Assembly: GCA_025056255.1 (NCBI GenBank)
Contig: JANWVT010000020.1
Span: forward strand, 1-45,860
From: Bernardetiaceae bacterium
GTDB lineage: Bacteria; Bacteroidota; Bacteroidia; Cytophagales; Thermoflexibacteraceae
Reading direction: 5' to 3'
Length of the DNA stretch: 45,860 nt
Notes under the pieces: model-generated
What the model was told of the DNA's origin: nothing
Seen by the model: only the letters and a program-made list of their open reading frames with translations
The model's database searches: none
Translations under genes and position numbers: made by a program
In this document: positions 1 through 7,808 of the stretch, piece after piece
How positions within the stretch are numbered: position 1 is the first letter of the stretch
Layout: every line of letters begins with the position of its first letter

Positions 1-176
1 TGTTCGTGAAGACACGAACAATGGCGGCGTGCAACGGCGTGCATTCCCTTCGCCGTGGTGTGTGTCCTCACACACCACGAAGGATAGCAGGATTGAAAGG
101 ATGTGATTCGCACCGTCGCCTAAGCCCTCAAAAGTGTAAAATAGTTGTTTGTGGAGATGCGAACAACCATTTTACA
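1..176. repeat. Cluster of three related hairpin repeats
   Basis: Three strong inverted repeats lie in tandem. Positions 1-20 have 8-bp arms TGTTCGTG/CACGAACA around AAGA. Positions 54-79 have 11-bp arms beginning CGTGGTG around TCCT. Positions 135-176 form about 16 pairs, with outer arm TGTAAAAT and apex TTTGTGGAGATGCGAA. The apices look related: GTG-AAGA-CAC, GTG-TCCT-CAC and GTG-GAGA-TGC. The arms differ but stay paired. The first repeat may extend left of the window. No convincing gene lies here. This looks like a REP/BIME-like intergenic repeat cluster beyond the ftsZ terminator; function unknown. Confidence 0.7.
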
Positions 177-203
177 ATAAAAAAGCCGCCTTTAGAAGGC
201 GAC
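177..203 (-). terminator. Intrinsic terminator of the dcw operon
   Basis: Read on the minus strand, the arms GTCGCCTT and AAAGGCGGC form a short GC-rich hairpin followed directly by a run of six T. It lies about 40 nt after the ftsZ stop codon. It is a textbook rho-independent terminator for the dcw transcript. Confidence 0.85.
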
Positions 204-241
204 TTAGGCAATAAGGGGAAATCACAACGCAAAAACAGTCT

Positions 242-1714
242 TTAATCTACATTGTCATGTAAAAACCGGTTGTTGCCTAGCACATGGTCGTTATCGGTAA
301 CATTCACACGCGAAACTGAGCGTGCCGATGAATGGTCTACATCGCTTAATTTAACATTACGGCGCAAGTAAGCAGGAATTTCTTTTTTCTCGTTTAGCTC
401 TTGGTTTGTGAGTTCGTGAATGGACTTAGCGTTCTCTACTCGCTGTAAACGAGCTTTATACTGTTCTTCCAGCAATCGGCGGCGCAACTCTTCGTCGGAT
501 TCTAAAGGCAGGGGGGGCGGCACTTGTTCGCCATCTAATCGGTACACTACTTTTTCTGGTGCTTTGGGTGGCGCTGGTTTTACTTGACGAGGTGGTGGAG
601 GGGGCGTATCTTCATCGCGGTCGAAAAAGTCTGCTTCATTGTCAAAAATCAGCGGTACTTTTTTATTCAAGTCTTTTACGGGGTTCTGAATACGTTTACT
701 GGTTGCCAAGTCATAAACAGCACGCGTTTCTTGTTGCTGATGTTCTTGAAAACCTGTAGCAATAACTGTTACGCTAATGGCTTTCCCCAAAGATTCATCT
801 ACGGCTTGTCCAAAGATAATTTCAGCATTTTCTCCTGCCTGCTCTTGTACGTATTGTGTGATTTCTTCCAACTCTTCAAATTGGAAGGTATCTTCGTCGC
901 CTACCATAATGCTGAGCAAAATGTACTTTGCTCCGAAAATATCAGTATCGTTGAGTAAGGGAGAGGTAATAGCTGCTTCTACGGCACGGCGGGCACGGTT
1001 TTCACCTTCGGCAACAGCAGAACCCATTACAGCAACGCCAGAGTCTTTCATTACGGTGCGTACGTCCTCAAAATCCACGTTAATGATACCGGGAACAGTG
1101 ATAATTTCGGCAATAGACTTGGCAGCTTTGGTTAGCACGTTATCCGCCTGATTAAATGCTTCCCGCATGGTGGTGTTGCCATAAATTTCACGCAGTTTAT
1201 TATTCAAAATGACAATGACTGTGTCACAGTGTTTGCGCAACTCGGCAATGCCCTGCTCGGCACGAATTTGCTTGGGTTTACCCTCAAACTGAAAAGGTGC
1301 AGTAACAATTCCTACTGTAAGGATACCCATTTCTTTGGCAATTTCAGCAATTACCGGAGCTGCCCCTGTGCCTGTTCCGCCTCCCATACCAGCAGTAATA
1401 AATACCATTTTGGTATTGCCTGTTAATATTTTGCGGATTTCGTCTTTGCTTTCAATAGCAGAGTTGCGTCCTTTTTCAGGGTTGGCACCGGCACCTAAAC
1501 CAGCAGTCAGGTTGGCACCCAGTTGCACTTTATTAGGAACGGGGCTCAGCTGCAAGGCTTGTACGTCGGTGTTACACACGTAAAAATCTACTCCTCGAAT
1601 GCCTTGCCGATACATGTGATTCACAGCATTGCTGCCACCACCGCCCACACCGATTACCTTGATGATGGAATCTTTATTGGTGAGCATGTCAAATTCGTAT
1701 CTGAGTTCTTTCAT
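242..1714 (-). CDS. ftsZ: Cell division protein FtsZ
   Basis: Tubulin-like GTPase that polymerises into the cytokinetic Z ring at midcell and recruits the divisome. The sequence shows the N-terminal Rossmann motif GVGGGGSNAV (about 22-31), the tubulin signature GGGTGTGAAP (111-120) and a T7-loop-like segment NVDFEDV near 212. After the globular core comes a proline-rich linker (PPPPPRQVKPAPPKAP, about 375-395). The Bacteroidota-type conserved tail motif IPAYLRR is at about 446-452 and is followed by roughly 38 more residues. At 490 aa it is longer than E. coli FtsZ because of linker and tail. It is last in the dcw cluster, 35 nt after ftsA, with a terminator just downstream. The ATG start matches the family. 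Confidence 0.98.
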   Translation of the reverse strand: MKELRYEFDMLTNKDSIIKVIGVGGGGSNAVNHMYRQGIRGVDFYVCNTDVQALQLSPVPNKVQLGANLTAGLGAGANPEKGRNSAIESKDEIRKILTGNTKMVFITAGMGGGTGTGAAPVIAEIAKEMGILTVGIVTAPFQFEGKPKQIRAEQGIAELRKHCDTVIVILNNKLREIYGNTTMREAFNQADNVLTKAAKSIAEIITVPGIINVDFEDVRTVMKDSGVAVMGSAVAEGENRARRAVEAAITSPLLNDTDIFGAKYILLSIMVGDEDTFQFEELEEITQYVQEQAGENAEIIFGQAVDESLGKAISVTVIATGFQEHQQQETRAVYDLATSKRIQNPVKDLNKKVPLIFDNEADFFDRDEDTPPPPPRQVKPAPPKAPEKVVYRLDGEQVPPPLPLESDEELRRRLLEEQYKARLQRVENAKSIHELTNQELNEKKEIPAYLRRNVKLSDVDHSSARSVSRVNVTDNDHVLGNNRFLHDNVD

Positions 1715-1749
1715 ATGTATGTCCAGTTTGAGGTGAAAGGCTTGGGAGA

Positions 1750-3057
1750 TTAGTATTTACCGTCATCAAAGTCATCAATCAACAGTTCTTTGGTTTTTTG
1801 GAGTATTTCTCTAAAGAAATTAGAGGCAGACATGCGGCTGCTGCTATGCACATAACCTTCTACACTGTTGACTTTGGGACTTTTTAAGTAGTTTTCTTCA
1901 CGCTCGTCAATAGTCATAAAGCCAGCCAGTACCAAGCCAACGGAGGTAGCAAACATCGGGCTTTTCACATTTTCGTGCTTGCTCTTGCCAAGGTGTTCAT
2001 TGGGATAGCCAATGCGCGTATCTAAGCCTGTTTTCAATGAAAACAGTTCGCGTATGCCTTGTAACATAGCTCCGCCGCCCGTTAGTACAATACCGCCTGC
2101 CAACTTATTGGCATAGCCAGAACGGACAATTTCCAGATAGACCATTTCCACAATTTCCTCTACGCGGGCTTCAATAATGCGCGCCAGATTCTTCACAGAA
2201 ATTTCTTTGGGAGGACGGTCGCGCAAGCCGGGAATAGAAACTACCACATTGTCGGGAGTAGCTGCAGATAACGAGGAGCCAAACAGCACTTTGAGCTGTT
2301 CAGCTTGACTTTCCAGTACAGAGCAACCCTGCTTAATATCGCTGGTGATAATTTCGCCGCCAAACGGAATTACGGCTGTGTGGCGGATGATGCCGTCGTG
2401 GAAAATGGCAATGTCGGTAGTGCCGCCGCCAATATCTACAATGGCAATGCCTGCTTCTTTTTCTTCCTCGCTCAACACGGCAAGGCTGGATGCCAACGGC
2501 TCTAAAATGATGTTTTCAATTTGCAAGCCGGCGCGCTCTACTGCCCGTTTGATGTTTTTCACCGCATTGGTTTGTGCCGTAATGATGTGAAAATCAGCTT
2601 CCAACTTCACGCCTGCCATACCTACGGGGTCTTTGATGTTTTCTTCGTAGTCCACTGTGTAGTGCTGAGGCATCACGTGAATAATTTCGCTGCCCGGCGT
2701 GGTTACAGTGCGATACATATCGTTGGTCAGCCTGTTCACATCCTCTATGGTAATCTCATCGTCGTTGCGGCTGCGGGTAATGCTGCCTCTGTGCAAATAG
2801 CTGCGGATATGCTTGCCTGCAATACCCACGTTTACCACGCGGATTTCTATGCCTGAATTTTTCTCCGCCTCTGCAATAGCTTCCGTAATGCTGACGGTCG
2901 TTTTGCTGATGTTGGAAACAACACCATCTTTTACGCCTTGGGATTCAGCCTTGCCCATCCCAATAATTTCCAGCTTGCCGAAGTTGTCTAAACGACCTAC
3001 AATGGCGCATATTTTAGTCGTTCCGATGTCCAAGCCGACGATGATTTTGTCATTCAT
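1750..3057 (-). CDS. ftsA: Cell division protein FtsA
   Basis: Actin-like ATPase that tethers FtsZ filaments to the inner membrane and recruits later divisome proteins. The actin-fold motifs are visible: phosphate-1 VGLDIGTTKICAIVG (7-21), phosphate-2 DIGGGTTD (208-215) and the adenosine motif VLTGGGAMLQGI in the C-terminal third. The region after about residue 85 carries the FtsA-specific SHS2/1C domain. The C-terminal stretch FFREILQKTKELLID (about 413-428) has the spacing of the amphipathic membrane-targeting helix, followed by an acidic end. The length of 435 aa is usual for Bacteroidota. It sits between ftsQ (44 nt upstream) and ftsZ and is presumably co-transcribed with them. Confidence 0.97.
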   Translation of the reverse strand: MNDKIIVGLDIGTTKICAIVGRLDNFGKLEIIGMGKAESQGVKDGVVSNISKTTVSITEAIAEAEKNSGIEIRVVNVGIAGKHIRSYLHRGSITRSRNDDEITIEDVNRLTNDMYRTVTTPGSEIIHVMPQHYTVDYEENIKDPVGMAGVKLEADFHIITAQTNAVKNIKRAVERAGLQIENIILEPLASSLAVLSEEEKEAGIAIVDIGGGTTDIAIFHDGIIRHTAVIPFGGEIITSDIKQGCSVLESQAEQLKVLFGSSLSAATPDNVVVSIPGLRDRPPKEISVKNLARIIEARVEEIVEMVYLEIVRSGYANKLAGGIVLTGGGAMLQGIRELFSLKTGLDTRIGYPNEHLGKSKHENVKSPMFATSVGLVLAGFMTIDEREENYLKSPKVNSVEGYVHSSSRMSASNFFREILQKTKELLIDDFDDGKY

Positions 3058-3101
3058 AATGGTAGATGTTTATTAATATTTTTCACACGTTCAATTTTGG
3101 G

Positions 3102-3863
3102 TTACTCACAGACAATTTGGTTGTTGAAGCCCAGTTTGACTTTGTGGTATGCCGTCCAGCCTTTGGCAGGAATGATTTTGTCGTAGAAAAGTGCCAACCG
3201 CCGGAATTTCTTCTCCACATCGGCAGGCTCGCCAAACTCAATCAAGTGTTCGCCTATGGTTGGGTACAGGGTTAGTTGCATATCCTTGTCAATATCAATT
3301 TGGGCAATTTGCGCTTTCCAGAAAGGGTCTTTATCTATATAGTTCAGCACATTAACCAATGCTTTACCATAAGGCTGTACCAGTGTATCCAGATTGGAGA
3401 GTGAATCGGTGCCCGCACCGGTGATAATCAGCACGCGGGCGGTGAATTTGTCCGAAGTGGGAATCATTTTGCCTTCATCGGAAATGTAGTAGCTGCCGCC
3501 TTTGTTGCGCATCACACGGGCAACAGGCTTGCGCTGTTTCACATTGATAACCAGCGTACCTTTTAAATCGCGAGACACTTGGCAGTCTTCCACGAAGTTG
3601 TATTGCCTGATGCGGTTTTCTAATGCTACCAAGTTGATAGCGCCCGGCTCAGTTGCCAGCGAATCGCCGCGGCGGAAGTCGTTTACAATGGCTTCTATGT
3701 CGCTTTCGGTGAGCAATTGCCCCTCTTCTGTGTAGTCCAATTGAATAAGCACCTGCCCGTTGGATACGCGGGCATAGTGCCTGCCCGCAAAGCCGACAGC
3801 CACAAAAATGGCAATGGCTGTCAGTAAAATTTTTGCCCGTTTTTTGAGTCTGAATCTGCGCAT
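3102..3863 (-). CDS. ftsQ: Cell division protein FtsQ (POTRA domain)
   Basis: Bitopic divisome protein that links cytoplasmic FtsZ/FtsA to the periplasmic septal synthase complex. There is a short basic cytoplasmic N-terminus (RRFRLKKRAK), one membrane helix at about residues 11-27, and a periplasmic POTRA-type region beginning near VLIQLDYTEEGQLLTESDI, followed by the FtsQ beta domain. At 253 aa it is typical of the Bacteroidota form, which is weakly similar to E. coli FtsQ; position in the cluster supports the call as much as sequence does. It starts 3 nt after the murC stop codon, so translational coupling is likely. Confidence 0.9.
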   Translation of the reverse strand: MRRFRLKKRAKILLTAIAIFVAVGFAGRHYARVSNGQVLIQLDYTEEGQLLTESDIEAIVNDFRRGDSLATEPGAINLVALENRIRQYNFVEDCQVSRDLKGTLVINVKQRKPVARVMRNKGGSYYISDEGKMIPTSDKFTARVLIITGAGTDSLSNLDTLVQPYGKALVNVLNYIDKDPFWKAQIAQIDIDKDMQLTLYPTIGEHLIEFGEPADVEKKFRRLALFYDKIIPAKGWTAYHKVKLGFNNQIVCE

Positions 3864-3866
3864 CGG

Positions 3867-5264
3867 TCAAACGGTTTTAAGGGTGAATGTCTCTGTTATT
3901 TGCGGCACAAATCGGTCAATATCCCCGGCTCCGACTGTTGCCAGCAAGTCAATATTCAATTGCCGAAGCATCGGCAGCAGTTCCTGTTCGGTTATTAGGT
4001 GTTTGTCCTGCACGGTGGCATGGCGAAAAATCAGTTCCGATGTTACGCCTTCCATCGGCAGCTCTCGCGCCGGATAAATCGGCAGCAAGATGAGGCGGTC
4101 TGCACGGCTCAGGCTTTCGGAAAAGCCTGCTGCAAAGTCGCGGGTGCGCGAAAACAAATGCGGCTGAAACACCACCGTCAAATGGCGGTTCGGGTAGCGC
4201 ATCCGCATAGCAGCAATGAATGCGTCTATCTCGGTCGGATGGTGGGCGTAGTCGTCCACATACACCAACTCATCTGTTTCTATGCAAATTTCAAAGCGGC
4301 GCTTCACACCTTTGTAGCTTGCCAAAGCCTCGCGAAGGCTTTCAGGCGCAATGCCTGCCACTTTCCAAGCCAGTGTAAGAGCCGCCAGCGCATTATTGAG
4401 GCTGTGCATTCCCGGAACGGCAAGTACGGCATCTTTCAGTATCGTTTTGCCACGAACAACCCAATCAAACACGGTGCGCCCGTTTGCAACGCGGATATTT
4501 TCTGCCCACACGTCCAAACCTGCGGCAGTTTGTGCGTCGTATCGCCAAACTTCCGCATTTGCAAGGTCGGCTTCGCGCACCTGTGCCGACTCGTGTAGCA
4601 GCAAGAAGGATTTCACCTGTTTGCCAAAGTCGGTAAAACTTTCCAGCAATCGGTCGGCTTTGCCGTAAATGTCCAAATGGTCAGCATCGGTAGAGGTGAT
4701 AACGGCTGCCAGCGGTTGCAGGTGCAGGAACGAACGGTCGTATTCGTCAGCTTCCACCACTGCCCAAGCCTGTGCCGCCTCCCCGCGATTGAGCAGGAAA
4801 TTGGTTTGGTAGTTTTGCGTAATGCCACCCAAAAATGCCGCGCAGTCTGTGCCGCTGTGGTATATTAGGTGCGCCAGTGTGCTGCTTGTGCTGGTTTTTC
4901 CGTGCGTTCCCGCTACGGCAAGGCAGCGCATCGCATTGGCAATCAGCCCCAGCACGGCTGCGCGTTTGCGGCAGTCAAAACCGTTGGCAATCAGGTAGTT
5001 CAGCTCCCGATGGTCTTTTGGAACAGCGGGCGTGTAAACTACCAGCGTCGCCTTCGGATTTTCAAGGAACGGTGCGGGAATCAGTGCGACATCATCCGCA
5101 AAGTGTATGTCCATGCCTTCGGCTTGCAAGGCAGCCGTCAGCGGAGTCGCAGTGCGGTCATAGCCGGCAACTTCATAGCCATTGGCTTTGCACCAACGCG
5201 CCAAGTTGCTCATGCCAATACCACCGATGCCGATGAAATACACAAAACGAATGTTCGCCAACAC
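3867..5264 (-). CDS. murC: UDP-N-acetylmuramate--L-alanine ligase MurC
   Basis: Cytoplasmic ATP-dependent ligase adding L-alanine to UDP-MurNAc, the first peptide step of peptidoglycan synthesis. N-terminal Rossmann motif IGIGGIGMSNLA (11-22), ATP-binding loop AGTHGKTST (118-126), the central motif VEADEYDRSFLHL and the C-terminal domain signature DDYAHHPTEI are all present. Its 465 aa are normal. The start is GTG (5262-5264): an in-frame TAA lies three codons upstream and no ATG is available. It lies 14 nt after murG and 3 nt before ftsQ within the operon. Confidence 0.97.
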   Translation of the reverse strand: MLANIRFVYFIGIGGIGMSNLARWCKANGYEVAGYDRTATPLTAALQAEGMDIHFADDVALIPAPFLENPKATLVVYTPAVPKDHRELNYLIANGFDCRKRAAVLGLIANAMRCLAVAGTHGKTSTSSTLAHLIYHSGTDCAAFLGGITQNYQTNFLLNRGEAAQAWAVVEADEYDRSFLHLQPLAAVITSTDADHLDIYGKADRLLESFTDFGKQVKSFLLLHESAQVREADLANAEVWRYDAQTAAGLDVWAENIRVANGRTVFDWVVRGKTILKDAVLAVPGMHSLNNALAALTLAWKVAGIAPESLREALASYKGVKRRFEICIETDELVYVDDYAHHPTEIDAFIAAMRMRYPNRHLTVVFQPHLFSRTRDFAAGFSESLSRADRLILLPIYPARELPMEGVTSELIFRHATVQDKHLITEQELLPMLRQLNIDLLATVGAGDIDRFVPQITETFTLKTV

Positions 5265-5278
5265 TTTGCTTTATTTTT

Positions 5279-6379
5279 TTACGTTTTTTCAATTTCGTTC
5301 ACAATCACTTCTGCTATTTGCGCTGCCGCTTCGGGGCGTGCAAATGCGCGAATGGCATTTTTCAATGCTGCTTGTTGCGGCTCATCTGCCAGCAGTTGCA
5401 TGAGCATGTCGCCCAGTAGCGACTCTGCTTCGTTATCTTTCACCATCAGCGCTGCGCCTTTTTCCACCAATGCCAGCGCATTTTTGGTTTGATGGTCTTC
5501 TGCCACATTAGGCGAAGGAACCAAAATACAGGGCTTTTGCGCCACACAAATTTCCGACACCGAAAGTGCGCCCGCACGCGAAACAACCACGTCGGCAAGG
5601 GCATAGGCATAGTGCATCTCATACACAAAGTCGCTGATATACAGCCCCTTTTGCGGCGGGAACAATGCTTGCAGCACGCTGTAATAAGCCTTTCCCGTTT
5701 GCCAAATCAGTTGATAGCCGGCATCTAACAGGCGCATGGATGCCTTTTGGATACAGCGGTTGATGGTGCGTGCGCCAAGGCTTCCGCCAAGCACCAGCAC
5801 AGTTTTTTTGTCGGCAGCCAGCCCAAAGTGTGCCGCTGCCTTTTCGCGCAAGCCCTCCAAGTGCTGAATATCTTGCCGCACGGGGTTGCCCGTCAGCACG
5901 ATGCGCTCCTTGGGAAAGAATTTTTCCATATCCGGATAGGCTACGCAAATTTTCCGCGCATACTTTGCCAGCAACTTGTTGGTCAATCCCGCAAAGGCGT
6001 TTTGCTCTTGCAAGAAAATCGGCACATTGTGCCAAGCCGCCACCTGCCCAATGGCTCCACTGGCATAACCACCTACGCCAATAACGGCATCGGGGCGAAA
6101 ATCGCGCAGCACCCGACGGGCTTTCCAGAGGCTTGCCACCAGTCGGAAAGGGAAAGTCAGATTGGCTTTCCACTGCCCGCGCTGCAACCCGCGAATCGGC
6201 AGCCCGACGATTTTATAGCCTGCTTTCGGGACTTTTTCCATTTCCATTTTTCCTTCTGCCCCTACAAACAGTAGTTGCAGGTCGGGTATGCGCTGCTGCA
6301 AAGCCTGCGCAATGGCAATCGCCGGATAAATATGTCCGCCGGTACCTCCTCCGCTGATGATGACTTTTTGCAAACGCAT
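5279..6379 (-). CDS. murG: UDP-GlcNAc:lipid I GlcNAc transferase MurG
   Basis: GT28 glycosyltransferase on the inner face of the inner membrane that adds GlcNAc to lipid I to make lipid II. The glycine-rich N-terminal motif SGGGTGGHIYPA is at residues 9-20. Further family motifs are IGVGGYASG in the N-domain, LVLGGSLGA at the start of the C-domain and SRAGALSVSE plus PSPNVAEDHQ around the UDP-GlcNAc site. I start at the ATG 6377-6379, giving 366 aa, because the reading frame remains open upstream only through a 7-nt tandem repeat that would add 45 low-complexity residues absent from the family. Between ftsW and murC in the operon. Confidence 0.96.
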   Translation of the reverse strand: MRLQKVIISGGGTGGHIYPAIAIAQALQQRIPDLQLLFVGAEGKMEMEKVPKAGYKIVGLPIRGLQRGQWKANLTFPFRLVASLWKARRVLRDFRPDAVIGVGGYASGAIGQVAAWHNVPIFLQEQNAFAGLTNKLLAKYARKICVAYPDMEKFFPKERIVLTGNPVRQDIQHLEGLREKAAAHFGLAADKKTVLVLGGSLGARTINRCIQKASMRLLDAGYQLIWQTGKAYYSVLQALFPPQKGLYISDFVYEMHYAYALADVVVSRAGALSVSEICVAQKPCILVPSPNVAEDHQTKNALALVEKGAALMVKDNEAESLLGDMLMQLLADEPQQAALKNAIRAFARPEAAAQIAEVIVNEIEKT

Positions 6380-6394
6380 ATTTTTAAATTTTAG

Positions 6395-6524
6395 ATTTGG
6401 GATTTTGGATTGCGGATTTCCGCATTCCGCCCTCCAAACTCCACCTTCCACCCTCCACATTCCGCATTCCACATTCCGCATTCCACATTCCGCATTCCAC
6501 ATTCCGAACTCCACTTTCCACCCT
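6395..6524. repeat. Heptameric tandem repeat array (STRR-like), two orientations
   Basis: From 6420 to 6524 there are 15 consecutive in-phase 7-nt units beginning CC, mostly CCGCATT, CCACATT, CCACCCT, CCAAACT or CCGAACT. Just left, 6395-6415 carries three units of the opposite orientation (ATTTGGG, ATTTTGG, ATTGCGG). The two arrays meet head to head at the small palindrome TGCGGATTTCCGCA. The array fills the gap between the ftsW stop codon and the murG start and resembles the heptameric STRR repeats known from cyanobacteria. The same unit recurs at 30392-30419, 40554-40588 and 40660-40694. Confidence 0.85.
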
Positions 6525-6537
6525 CACGTTTCGCCTT

Positions 6538-7743
6538 TTATTGAAATCTCAGCCTTGCCTGCCGCGCCTCCAAAGGTCGGATAGTGCGCACGCCGCGACT
6601 CACACTGATGATAACCCCAATGGAAATACCTGTAAACAACATGGATGTACCGCCCATGCTAATCAGCGGCAAGGGCAAGCCGGTGATAGGCAAAAGCCCT
6701 ACGGCAACGCCCATATTGACAAATGCCTGTACGACCAAACTAAAACTTAAACCTGCCGAAAGCAGTCCTCCGAAAGCAAGCTCACTGTTGGCAGCCGCCA
6801 ACATTCCGCGATAGAGCAAGGTCAGGTAGAGGCTGATAACCAAAGCTGCACCGAGGAATCCGTATTCCTCTATCAAAATGGCAAAAATAAAATCCGAATA
6901 AGGGTGCGGAATGTAGTTGCGCTGAGTGCTTTGCCCGGGACCCTTACCGATGAAGCCTCCCGTAGCAATGGCAATGTGCGACTGTTCCGCCTGAAACGGC
7001 ATTTCATCCAAATCAAAAAACGCCTGAATCCGATTTTTGGCAGTTTCGCCGCGTTGACCAACTGCTACGGCAAACATACCTGCCAACAAACCGACAACCA
7101 GCAGAGCAGTTAAATAACGAGAAGGCACACGCCCGATAAACATCAGCAGCATACAAGTAGCAAACAGCAATATGGCACCCGACAAGTCGGAAAGCCCGAT
7201 AAGCCCGCAGATAATACCGCACCATACCAGAATAGGCGTAAAAGCACGTTGTGTATCTGTGCGCAGGGCGTTCTGACGCTTTGCCAGCATGCTTGCCACA
7301 TTGACAATAAGCGCAAACTTTGCCAAGTCGGAAGGCTGAAAGGTTTGGTTGAAATACGGAATCGTAATCCAGCGGGTCGCATCGTTCAGGGTAACGCCGT
7401 AGCGCCAAGTGAACAGCAGCAAGGGCACGGAAAGCAGCAGTGCAAACCGCGACAAGCGCGAATAGACGCGGTAATCTATGCGGCTGCAAAACCACATAGC
7501 AATAAAGCCTACCAACACCAGCAGGGAATGGCGCACCAAATAGGCTTCTGTATCGCCCTCCATGCGGCGGAATGCCAGCGTACCGGTTGCGCTGTACACC
7601 AACAAAATACCGATGATGGAAAGGGCAAAAACAACCCCCCAAAGCACGGGGTCGCCCTGAAAGATGTCTTTCAGCTCTACCCTGCGCTGCAAGGCAACGG
7701 TTTGACCGCTGTCGTCTGCCGTTTGTTTGGCTGTGTTTTCCAT
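6538..7743 (-). CDS. ftsW: Septal peptidoglycan polymerase FtsW (SEDS family)
   Basis: Multi-spanning inner-membrane SEDS glycosyltransferase that polymerises lipid II at the septum together with its cognate class B PBP, here FtsI. After a hydrophilic N-terminus of about 30 residues there are about ten hydrophobic segments. SEDS-specific motifs include TRWITIPYFNQTFQPSDLAK in the first half, GKGPGQSTQ with YIPHPYSDFIFAILIEEYG in the large periplasmic loop and the C-terminal LPLISMGGTSML. The length of 401 aa is normal. Context between murD and murG separates it from its paralogue RodA. The gap to murD holds a 34-nt hairpin repeat; the gap to murG holds the heptamer array. Confidence 0.96.
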   Translation of the reverse strand: MENTAKQTADDSGQTVALQRRVELKDIFQGDPVLWGVVFALSIIGILLVYSATGTLAFRRMEGDTEAYLVRHSLLVLVGFIAMWFCSRIDYRVYSRLSRFALLLSVPLLLFTWRYGVTLNDATRWITIPYFNQTFQPSDLAKFALIVNVASMLAKRQNALRTDTQRAFTPILVWCGIICGLIGLSDLSGAILLFATCMLLMFIGRVPSRYLTALLVVGLLAGMFAVAVGQRGETAKNRIQAFFDLDEMPFQAEQSHIAIATGGFIGKGPGQSTQRNYIPHPYSDFIFAILIEEYGFLGAALVISLYLTLLYRGMLAAANSELAFGGLLSAGLSFSLVVQAFVNMGVAVGLLPITGLPLPLISMGGTSMLFTGISIGVIISVSRGVRTIRPLEARQARLRFQ

Positions 7744-7764
7744 GTCTTTTGTTTGTTTATGTCC

Positions 7765-7798
7765 AAACCTGAGAGGTTTTTAGAAACCCGTCAGGTTT
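7765..7798. repeat. 34-nt hairpin repeat, copy 1
   Basis: Inverted repeat with outer arms AAACCTGA and TCAGGTTT and an inner partly paired GAGGTTT...AAACCC core. It occupies the 65-nt gap between murD and ftsW. It is nearly the same length and plan as the hairpin at 11873-11906, so both look like copies of one repeat family. There is no clear T-run after it on the minus strand, so it is a weak candidate for a terminator inside the operon. Confidence 0.65.
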
Positions 7799-7808
7799 AC
7801 AAAGCGTG

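Noticed and set aside
6-245. 79-codon plus-strand frame at the left edge
   Set aside because: It runs through three hairpin repeats and the dcw terminator; composition is not protein-like.
6380-6514. 45-residue N-terminal extension of MurG
   Set aside because: Encoded by the heptamer repeat; the family start is the ATG at 6379.
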